From the NCBI GenBank assembly GCA_964425695.1, contig CAYRNF010000007.1:75812-139811 (forward strand): a DNA stretch of 64,000 nt. The letters run 5' to 3'. A model generated the notes under the pieces. That model was given only the letters and a program-made list of their open reading frames with translations, did no database searches and was not told the origin of the DNA. Position numbers and translations under genes: made by a program. This document shows, in pieces, positions 58,232 through 64,000 of the stretch (its first letter is position 1; each line of letters starts with the position of its first letter). The stretch comes from JAKPBU01 sp964425695 (GTDB taxonomy: Bacteria > Pseudomonadota > Gammaproteobacteria > Xanthomonadales > Xanthomonadaceae).

Positions 58232-58690
58232 TCAGCGCGATTTGCGACGCACGTAGACCTGCTTGCGCACCCGCGCCACGGTCTCGCCGGCGGCGTCGAC
58301 CACGTCGGTCTCGAACCAGTGCAGCACCTTTCCGCCGCCGGCGGCCGCCTGGCGCAGCTCCGCCAGCACGCCCGGATCCAGGTCGAAACGGGCGTGCACC
58401 GTCCCGCGTCCCGGGCGGACGAAGACGATTTCCCCCGCCTGGTCCCACACCATGTACTCGCGGCCCAGCGACTCCTTGACCAGCAGCATCCAGAACGGAT
58501 CGGTCATGGCGAACAGGCTGCCGCCGAAGTGGGTGCCCACGTAGTTGCGGTTCCACGGCCGCATGCGCAGCTCGACCCGCGCATGCGCGAAATCGTCCGA
58601 CAGCGCGGTGACGTGGACGCCGGCGAACAGGAACGGCGGCCACAGGTTCAGCAGGTGGCGCAGGGAGCGTGCGGACAGGTTGCGGGCCAT
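58232..58690 (-). CDS. hotdog-fold DUF4442 thioesterase-like protein
   Basis: A 152-residue hotdog-fold protein of the DUF4442 type (PaaI/thioesterase relatives): LLNLWPPFLFAGVHVTALSDDFAHARVELRMRPWNRNYVGTHFGGSLFAMTDPFWMLL, then REYMVWDQAGEIVFVRPGRGTVHARF and VRKQVYVRRKSR. The conserved N-Y-V-G-T-H-F-G-G-S element is the hotdog active-site helix. Substrate unknown (acyl-CoA or acyl-ACP likely). The start at 58690 is followed on the minus strand by the kinase gene. Confidence 0.9.
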   Translation of the reverse strand: MARNLSARSLRHLLNLWPPFLFAGVHVTALSDDFAHARVELRMRPWNRNYVGTHFGGSLFAMTDPFWMLLVKESLGREYMVWDQAGEIVFVRPGRGTVHARFDLDPGVLAELRQAAAGGGKVLHWFETDVVDAAGETVARVRKQVYVRRKSR

Positions 58691-58750
58691 GCGTGGATCC
58701 GTGCGAAACGGTGGGGCTGATGTCTAGCCCCCCGGGGAGAGCGAACGAGG

Positions 58751-58890
58751 CGTCCGTAGCGCGGCTCTCGACCCGCCATCGCACGACTCAGGCCGCGAAG
58801 AACAGGTGGAGCATCACACCAGGCCGTAGGAAGGGTCCCGACCCGCCATCGCACGACCCACGCTGCGAAGAACACACGGAGCCGCACACC
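58751..58890. repeat. 70-bp direct repeat, two copies
   Basis: Units 58751-58820 and 58821-58890 share the block CGACCCGCCATCGCACGAC (at 58769 and 58839), then GCGAAGAACA and a CACACC end, with about a dozen differences. Each unit contains a GTAG tetranucleotide near its start. It fills much of the 280-base gap between the thioesterase and thioredoxin genes; no gene is seen there. Confidence 0.8.
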
Positions 58891-58970
58891 TGCGACGGGC
58901 GGAGCGAAGAAACGGTTGTTGGCTGCGCGTCGGCCCGCGCGGTGCCGGGCCTGGGCCCGGCCTACGCGCG

Positions 58971-59843
58971 CTATGCCAGCAGCAGCGACGACATCCTGCG
59001 CCGGTAGCGACCCACCAGGTCCTCGTCCTCGATCACGCGGAACGCATCGATCAGCGCCTTGCGCGGCAGGCCGTCGTTCCAGTCGCGATTGCGGCGCAGC
59101 ATCTCCAGGAACTGCTCCAGCCCGGCTTCGGCGCGGCCGCCGACAATCGCGTAAGCGCCGAGCAGGTGGCGCGCCTGCAGGTCGTCCGGATTGGAGGCCA
59201 CCGCCGCTTCCAGCACCTCCACCGGCGGCGCGTCCTTCAGCAGGCCCGAGAAACCGAGCCGGGCACGGGCCTGCACCGCGCGTTCGTCCGTGGCCAGGTT
59301 GGCGGGCAGGGTGTCGAGCAGGGCTTCGGCCTCGGCGGCGGCGCCGGTGCGCAGCAGCGCCAGGGCCAGGTCCAGCCGATGCTCCGGCTTTTCGGCCTCG
59401 GTTTCGGCCAGCTTGCGCAGGCGCAGCACCTCGGCGTGCGGATCGGCAGGCGGCGCCTCGGCTTCCACCGCATCTTCCGCGGCGGCGGCCGGCTGGATGC
59501 CGTGCTGCTTCAGGAACTCGTGCACTTGGCCTTCCGGCAGCGCGCCCTGGAAGCCGTCCACGATCTGCCCGCCCTGCACCAGGAACACCGTGGGGATCGA
59601 GCGGATCTGGAACGCCGCGGCGATCTGCTGCTCGGCCTCTGTGTCCACCTTGGCCAGCACGAAGGCGCCGTTGTACTCGCCGGCCAGCTTCTCCAGGATC
59701 GGCCCCAGCGTGCGGCAGGGCCCGCACCAGCTGGCCCAGAAGTCGACCAGCACCGGCGTTTCCAGCGAGCGGGCGAGGACGTCGGTTTCGAAACCGGCGG
59801 TGGTGGCGTCGAAGACGTGCGGCGTGGCGGCGTTGGCGGGCAT
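58971..59843 (-). CDS. cnoX: CnoX/YbbN-type thioredoxin with TPR tail
   Basis: A 290-residue thioredoxin-fold protein. Thioredoxin domain 1-118 with active site FWASWCGPCRTLGPILEKL (Cys40 and Cys43) and cis-Pro motif RSIPTVFLVQGGQIVDGFQGALPEGQVHEFL. After an Ala/Glu linker, tandem TPR-like repeats run from 135 to 290 (HAEVLRLRKLAETEAEKPEHRLDLALALLRTG, LLDTLPANLA, DPDDLQARHLLGAYAIVGG-type units). This is the YbbN/CnoX architecture, a chaperedoxin that prevents aggregation and hands clients to GroEL; in E. coli the first cysteine is replaced by Ser, whereas here the site is a full CxxC and could be an active oxidoreductase. Confidence 0.93.
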   Translation of the reverse strand: MPANAATPHVFDATTAGFETDVLARSLETPVLVDFWASWCGPCRTLGPILEKLAGEYNGAFVLAKVDTEAEQQIAAAFQIRSIPTVFLVQGGQIVDGFQGALPEGQVHEFLKQHGIQPAAAAEDAVEAEAPPADPHAEVLRLRKLAETEAEKPEHRLDLALALLRTGAAAEAEALLDTLPANLATDERAVQARARLGFSGLLKDAPPVEVLEAAVASNPDDLQARHLLGAYAIVGGRAEAGLEQFLEMLRRNRDWNDGLPRKALIDAFRVIEDEDLVGRYRRRMSSLLLA

Positions 59844-59993
59844 GTGCGGGTTCGCAGGAGGAATGCGGGCGAGATTGTGCCAGCCGCGCGTAAAGCAACC
59901 GTGGCGGTCGCGGCGGTGGCCGCCCCGCGCCGGACGCGCGCCTTCACGCGGCCGGCGGCAGGCATGGACAATGCCGGCCGCACAGGAGGACGC

Positions 59994-60560
59994 ATGAAGA
60001 CATCGCACGGGGGGGCGCAGGCGCGGGCATGGCTCGCGGCGCTGGCGTTCGTGGGCGCCGTGGGGCTGCTCGGGCTGGCGTCCCCGGATTTTTCCCATCG
60101 CGTGCACCCGGTGGCGCTGCTGGGCGCGCAGGGCGAGCCGAACGCCCTGGCGTTCAACCTGCTGGGCTTCGTGCTGCCCGGGCTGTTGCTGGCGTGGCAG
60201 GCGGTGGCCTGGCGCTCCGCGCAGGCGGACGCACCGGTGGCGGCGCGCATCGGCATGCAGTTGCTGATGCTGTCGGCGCTCGCCTTTGCGGCGCAGGGCG
60301 TGCTGCCGCTGGATCCCACCCACCTGCTGGCGCCCGCCAGCCGGCTGCACGCCATGGCGTGGACGGCCTGGTGGGTGGCCTTCGTTCCCGGCGTGCTGGC
60401 GCTGGGCATCGCATGGCGGCGGTGGGGCGCGCTGGCGCTGGGCCTGTCGGTGCCGGTTCTGGTGCTGGCCGGTGCACTTGCCCTGCCGGCGCCCGTGGCG
60501 CAGCGCCTGGCCTGTGTGGCCTGGTTCGGGTGGTGGATCCTCGCCTGTCGGCGCCGGTGA
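59994..60560 (+). CDS. DUF998 membrane protein
   Basis: A 188-residue protein with five or six hydrophobic helices: ARAWLAALAFVGAVGLLGLAS, LAFNLLGFVLPGLLLAWQAVAW, RIGMQLLMLSALAFAAQGVLPLD, AWTAWWVAFVPGVLALGIAWR, LALGLSVPVLVLAGALALP. The pattern SPDFSHRVHPVALLGAQGEPNALAFNLLGFVLPG is that of DUF998, small membrane proteins with no known function. AGGAGG at 59984-59989 and the ATG at 59994 define the start. Confidence 0.85.
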   Translation: MKTSHGGAQARAWLAALAFVGAVGLLGLASPDFSHRVHPVALLGAQGEPNALAFNLLGFVLPGLLLAWQAVAWRSAQADAPVAARIGMQLLMLSALAFAAQGVLPLDPTHLLAPASRLHAMAWTAWWVAFVPGVLALGIAWRRWGALALGLSVPVLVLAGALALPAPVAQRLACVAWFGWWILACRRR

Positions 60561-60588
60561 GCATGCGGAGCGCGGCGGTCGCACTTCC

Positions 60589-60612
60589 GTAGAAGCGGCT
60601 TCAGCCGCGGGC
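60589..60612. repeat. single REP copy
   Basis: Full REP sequence opening GTAGAAGCGGCTTCAGCCGC, one mismatch from the family consensus, between the DUF998 and SemiSWEET genes (convergent). A partly complementary stretch, GTGAAGCCGCGAATGCA near 60671, may be a degenerate second arm. Confidence 0.75.
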
Positions 60613-60704
60613 TCCGCGCGTTTCGGCAGCGGCAGGCAGCACCGCGGGTGCCCGGGCGAGGCATTCGCGAGTGAAGCCGCGAATGCAACAGGCTTCGGCG
60701 AGGT

Positions 60705-60950
60705 TCAGCCGTGGCGCAGCTTCAGCACCAGGATGGTCGCGGCGAGCACGAAGGTGATCGCGTTGGACACGATCATCGGCCACGAACCCAGCACGATGCC
60801 GTAGCCGAACCAGAACGCGACGCCCACGGTGAACACCACGTACATGCCCAGCGAGATGCCGCGCGTGTCGCGGGTGCGGATGGTCTGTGCCGCCTGCGGC
60901 ACGAACGCCAGGGTGGTGAGCGTGGCGGCGACAACGCCGAGCCATTCCAT
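60705..60950 (-). CDS. SemiSWEET-type sugar transporter (PQ-loop)
   Basis: An 81-residue three-helix membrane protein, the length of bacterial SemiSWEETs, which dimerise to form a sugar pore: MEWLGVVAATLTTLAFVPQAAQTIRTRDTRGISLGMYVVFTVGVAFWFGYGIVLGSWPMIVSNAITFVLAATILVLKLRHG contains the PQ-loop motif (FVPQ) and the paired helix-3 region. Substrate (glucose/sucrose type) unproven. Confidence 0.94.
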   Translation of the reverse strand: MEWLGVVAATLTTLAFVPQAAQTIRTRDTRGISLGMYVVFTVGVAFWFGYGIVLGSWPMIVSNAITFVLAATILVLKLRHG

Positions 60951-61100
60951 TGCGGTGTCCCCTGCAGGTCCGGGGATGGCCCGGTTCGCCTTGCGGCTGG
61001 ATGGAAACGTGGATGCCGGCGAACGGGTGGCCGCCGGTTTCGGTGGGCGCGCCCGTGGCGCGCGTCTCGCCCTTCCCGGCCGTGCGGGGCGGGCGCGGTC

Positions 61101-62414
61101 CTAGCGCGCCGGCGACCTGTACACCACGCCGTCCTTCATCACGAAGTCCACGCCCAGCACGGCGTTGATGTCCGCCAGCGGGTCGCCGGGCATGGCGACG
61201 ATGTCGGCGCGCTTGCCGGCTTCCACCACGCCCTGGTCCTCGACGCCCAGCACTTCGGCGGCGCGGATCGTGGCCGCCTGCAGCGCATAGGCCGCCGGAA
61301 TGCCGGCTTCGGCCATGTAGACGAACTCGCGCGCGTTGTCGCCGTGCGGGCCCACGCCCATATCGGTGCCGAAGGCGATCTTCACCCCGGCCTTGTAGGC
61401 CTTGCCGGCGGTGTCCTGGATCAGCGCGCCGATGCGGGCGGCCTTGGGGCGCACCACCTCGGGGAAGTAACCGTCGATCTTGGCCTTGTCGGCCACGAAG
61501 CGCCCGGCGTAGATCGTGGGCACGTACCAGGTGCCGTTGCGCTTCATGGCGGCCATGACCCGGTCGCTCATGTAGGTGCCGTGCTCGATGCTGGTCACCC
61601 CGGCCTCGACCGCGCGCAGCATGCCTTCCTCGCCGTGCGCGTGCGCGGCCACCTTGTAGCCGTAATCCCTGGCGGTCTGCACCACGGCGCGGACTTCGTC
61701 CTCGGTGAACTGCGGTGCATCGCCCGAACGCGCATAGCTGAGCACGCCGCCGGTGGCGGTGATCTTGATCACGTCGCTGCCGTCCTTGTAGCGCTGGCGC
61801 ACGGCCTGGCGCGCGTCGTCGATCGAATTGATGACGCCCTCGGTGGGACCGGGCGGGCCCAGCAGGTGCGACAGCTCGCTGTTGTAGCCGTTGGTGGGAT
61901 CGGCGTGCCCGCCGGTGGTGGCGATGGACTTGCCCGCGGCGAAGATGCGCGGCCCGCGCACCAGGCCCTGGTTGATCGCGTCGCGCAGGTGCGGGGCCAC
62001 TTCGCCGCCCAGGTCGCGCACGCTGGTGAATCCGGCCAGCAGCGTCTTTTCGGCGTAGCCCACGCTGCGGAAGGCGTAGTCGGCCGGGTCCAGCCGGAAG
62101 CCTTCCGAGTAGCTCTGCGGCGAGTTCTGGCTGCCCATGTGCACGTGCAGGTCGGTCCAGCCCGGCGTGCAGGTGCGGGTGGACAGGTCGACGACCGTGG
62201 CGTCCGGTACGTCGGCGCGGCCGGGCAGCACGTCGGCCACCTTGCCGTCGCGCACCACCACGGTGCGCGCATCGAGCAGCTTGCCGCTCCGGCTGTCGAA
62301 CAGCTTGCCGCAGTGCAGGGCCTGGGTCGCGGCGGCAGCGGGCGCCGTTTGCGCGGCGGCGGGCAGGGCGCAGGCCAGCGCGAGCAGGGCGAGGGTCGGG
62401 CAGCGCATCGTCAT
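61101..62414 (-). CDS. exported metal-dependent amidohydrolase (Xaa-Pro-type peptidase relative)
   Basis: A 437-residue exported amidohydrolase: signal ALLALACALPAAAQ, then the TIM-barrel core with metal sites HVHMG, KITATGG (carbamylated-Lys candidate), VAAHAHGEEGMLRAVEAG, IEHGTYM, and FGTDMGVGPHG. The layout fits the prolidase-like/imidazolonepropionase-type secreted family in Xanthomonadales. Substrate unknown; several relatives hydrolyse N-acyl or X-proline dipeptides. The start ATG at 62414 gives a good signal peptide. Confidence 0.92.
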   Translation of the reverse strand: MTMRCPTLALLALACALPAAAQTAPAAAATQALHCGKLFDSRSGKLLDARTVVVRDGKVADVLPGRADVPDATVVDLSTRTCTPGWTDLHVHMGSQNSPQSYSEGFRLDPADYAFRSVGYAEKTLLAGFTSVRDLGGEVAPHLRDAINQGLVRGPRIFAAGKSIATTGGHADPTNGYNSELSHLLGPPGPTEGVINSIDDARQAVRQRYKDGSDVIKITATGGVLSYARSGDAPQFTEDEVRAVVQTARDYGYKVAAHAHGEEGMLRAVEAGVTSIEHGTYMSDRVMAAMKRNGTWYVPTIYAGRFVADKAKIDGYFPEVVRPKAARIGALIQDTAGKAYKAGVKIAFGTDMGVGPHGDNAREFVYMAEAGIPAAYALQAATIRAAEVLGVEDQGVVEAGKRADIVAMPGDPLADINAVLGVDFVMKDGVVYRSPAR

Positions 62415-62578
62415 GTAGTGGTGTTCCCGGGTGCGAAGGGCGGGCGCGCGGCGCCGGACGGCCCGATTCTAGGTGAGCGGCCCGCGCGCATGTTGCGTTG
62501 CAGCTTGCCCCATCGGCCGATGGCGCGCGCGCCGCGGCTGCCGGATCCTGCGTGCACCGCCGAACCAAGGAGCACGCA

Positions 62579-63301
62579 ATGACCGGCCTGGTATCGCGAT
62601 CGAAGCGCGCCTGCGCGCGCATGCTGGGCACCTGGCTGGTGTCGCTGGCGTGCCTGGGCGCCGCGCACGCCGCCTGCGTGGACAACGTGGTCCTGGTGCA
62701 TGGCAACACCGGCCAGCCGTCGGACTTCGACCCGACCCGCAACGAACTGCTGGCGCGCGGCTACGCGGCGGCGCAGATCTTCCGGCCCAGCTGGGGCAGC
62801 AAGACGTGCGCGGCCTGCAACGACCATGCCGGCAGCGAGGAAACGCCGGTCGAAACCGCCATCGTCGATGCCATCGCCACCTCCTGCACGGGCCGCATCG
62901 ACGTGATCGGGCATTCCATGGGCGCCACGCTGGCGGCGAAGGTGCTGGACCGCACCGCGGCGCGCGTCTACGTGGACGCCTTCGTGGGCATCGCCGGCGC
63001 ATTCCGCGGCCTGTGGAGCTGCGGCAGCTATCCGTGGAACGTGGCCACCACCACCTGCGGCGCGCAGGGGCTTTCGGTGGGCAGCCCGTTGCTCACCGGG
63101 CTGCGCGGCCGGAGCTTCGGTGCCCGCATGGTCTCCATGAAGTCGTGGACCGACCAGATCGTGTGCGCCACCGGCACCTGCACCGTGGGCGGCGTGCACA
63201 GTTCGCAGATCCAGGGCGAGGCGGCCAGCTACACCTTCCAGACCGGGCACTTCGGCCTGCAGAGCCAGACGGCGGCGTTCCAGGCCAACCTGATCCGCTG
63301 A
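62579..63301 (+). CDS. secreted alpha/beta-hydrolase lipase (lipase class 2 type)
   Basis: A 240-residue secreted esterase. The signal RMLGTWLVSLACLGAAHA is followed by VVLVHGNTGQPSDFDPTRNEL (HGN oxyanion region). The nucleophile elbow is VIGHSMGATLAAKVL (Ser) and a catalytic His lies in the C-terminal FQTGHFGLQS. Several Cys (KTCAACNDHAG, SCTGRID, CGSYPWN, TTCGAQG) suggest disulphides. This fits the EstA/LipA bacterial triacylglycerol lipase class 2 family. Start ATG 62579 preceded by AAGGAGC. Confidence 0.9.
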   Translation: MTGLVSRSKRACARMLGTWLVSLACLGAAHAACVDNVVLVHGNTGQPSDFDPTRNELLARGYAAAQIFRPSWGSKTCAACNDHAGSEETPVETAIVDAIATSCTGRIDVIGHSMGATLAAKVLDRTAARVYVDAFVGIAGAFRGLWSCGSYPWNVATTTCGAQGLSVGSPLLTGLRGRSFGARMVSMKSWTDQIVCATGTCTVGGVHSSQIQGEAASYTFQTGHFGLQSQTAAFQANLIR

Positions 63302-63402
63302 ATCCGCTGCCCGCGCGGTTGCGGCCCGCGCAGCGGCGCGGCGCCGGCATGGCGGGGGTTTGTGCACTGCGGTAGGCTTTCCAGCCGTATTTAAGCTAGC
63401 CC

Positions 63403-64000
63403 GTGCCCGTGCCCACCGAGTCCGATTCCCCGTCCTTCCCGGCCACCGCACCGGGCGCCGCGCCTGCCGCACCGGCCGCCTACGACCCGCGCGCGGTCGA
63501 AGCGGCCGCGCGCCACTACTGGGAAGCCACCGGCGCCTACGAGGTCGACGAATCCTCGCCCAAGCCGAAGTACTACTGCCTGTCGATGCTGCCGTATCCA
63601 TCCGGTGCGCTGCATGTGGGCCACGTGCGCAACTACACCATCGGCGACGTGATCAGCCGCCACAAGCGCATGACCGGCTTCAACGTGCTGCAGCCGATGG
63701 GCTGGGACGCGTTCGGCCTGCCCGCCGAGAACGCGGCGATCAAGCACCACACCGCGCCGGCGAAATGGACTTACGCCAACATCGACCACATGCGCGCGCA
63801 GCTGAAGTCGCTGGGCTTCGCCATCGACTGGTCGCGCGAGTTCGCCACCTGCCGCCCGGACTACTACTTGCACGAGCAGCGCATGTTCGTGCGCCTGATG
63901 CGGCAGGGCATCGCCTACCGCCGCAACTCGGTGGTGAACTGGGATCCGGTGGACCAGACCGTGCTGGCCAACGAGCAGGTGATCGACGGCCGCGGCTGGC
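63403..64000 (+). CDS. leuS: leucyl-tRNA synthetase, N-terminal part
   Basis: Charges tRNA-Leu with leucine; class I synthetase, cut by the right edge. Opening with GTG at 63403 (or 63409), a 25-residue Pro/Ala-rich lead is followed by the conserved ALHVGHVRNYTIGDVISR (HxGH motif), PMGWDAFGLPAENAAIK, FAIDWSREFATCRPDYYLHEQRMF and RRNSVVNWDPVDQTVLANEQVIDGRGW at the edge. Identity is certain from these signatures; the start codon choice is less so. Confidence 0.97.
   Translation, partial: MPVPTESDSPSFPATAPGAAPAAPAAYDPRAVEAAARHYWEATGAYEVDESSPKPKYYCLSMLPYPSGALHVGHVRNYTIGDVISRHKRMTGFNVLQPMGWDAFGLPAENAAIKHHTAPAKWTYANIDHMRAQLKSLGFAIDWSREFATCRPDYYLHEQRMFVRLMRQGIAYRRNSVVNWDPVDQTVLANEQVIDGRGW

Noticed and set aside
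63391..63873. Minus-strand frame opposite leuS
   Set aside because: The plus strand carries unmistakable LeuRS motifs; the opposite frame is a shadow.

Overview
The window is a chromosomal stretch of a high-GC gammaproteobacterium, almost certainly of the family Xanthomonadaceae (Lysobacter/Luteimonas/Pseudoxanthomonas-like; the genus cannot be fixed by reading). The reasons are the protein flavour of dxs, leuS, yggX, suhB/trmJ and rhlE, the many alanine/proline-rich linkers, REP-type palindromes built on GTAGGAGCGGCTTCAGCCGCGA, and a C-terminal XVIPCD-type signal, which is a Xanthomonadales hallmark. Gene density is high. Most operons are joined by 4-bp ATGA or GTGA overlaps. Both edges cut genes: dxs on the left and leuS on the right.

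Layout. 0-5.5 kb: dxs (partial), a conserved unknown, an HNH nuclease, a DmdC-type acyl-CoA dehydrogenase, a LEA-type lipoprotein and a small secreted protein, all on the minus strand. 5.7-9 kb: an operon of ECF sigma factor, zinc-finger anti-sigma factor, subtilisin-like protease and TorF-type porin. 9.1-23 kb: tRNA-Phe with a readable promoter, yggX, mutY, an AsmA-like protein, ftsY, rsmD, coaD, a ferredoxin, gamma-glutamyltransferase, an MBL hydrolase, a TMEM43-like protein, suhB and trmJ. 22-31.6 kb: a PhnD-like binding protein overlapping a HAMP-GGDEF-EAL protein, ExoD, a CNNM/CorC protein, a Pho-box-preceded DUF47-Pit phosphate operon, an alkyltransferase-like protein, a 2OG-Fe(II) oxygenase and a rhomboid protease. 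31.6-46 kb: two M13 metallopeptidases flank a sigma/anti-sigma pair and an eight-gene membrane-lipid operon (desaturase, FAD oxidoreductase, DUF1365, CFA-synthase-like, DUF2878, DUF1295, second methyltransferase, lipocalin). 46-48.5 kb: DoxX and RhlE. 48.6-52.5 kb: an accessory island. 52.5-64 kb: DUF885 peptidase, YhhQ, DUF502, a Ser/Thr kinase with a formylglycine-enzyme-like tail, a thioesterase, a CnoX-like thioredoxin, DUF998, SemiSWEET, an amidohydrolase, a lipase and leuS.

The most exciting item is the island at 48.7-52.4 kb. A 930-residue protein carries a zeta-toxin kinase domain at the N terminus, a glycine-zipper segment, a central module and a C-terminal domain matching the XVIPCD signal that sends effectors to the bacteria-killing type IV secretion system of Xanthomonadales. 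A 112-residue candidate immunity protein overlaps its start codon. GC content falls to about 50% over the toxin head and returns to about 68% over the delivery half, which suggests a modular toxin swap. A second unusual system is the sigma/anti-sigma/subtilase operon, in which the periplasmic tail of the anti-sigma factor resembles the protease's own propeptide.

No CRISPR array, rRNA, prophage, intact insertion sequence or type IV secretion machinery is visible here.
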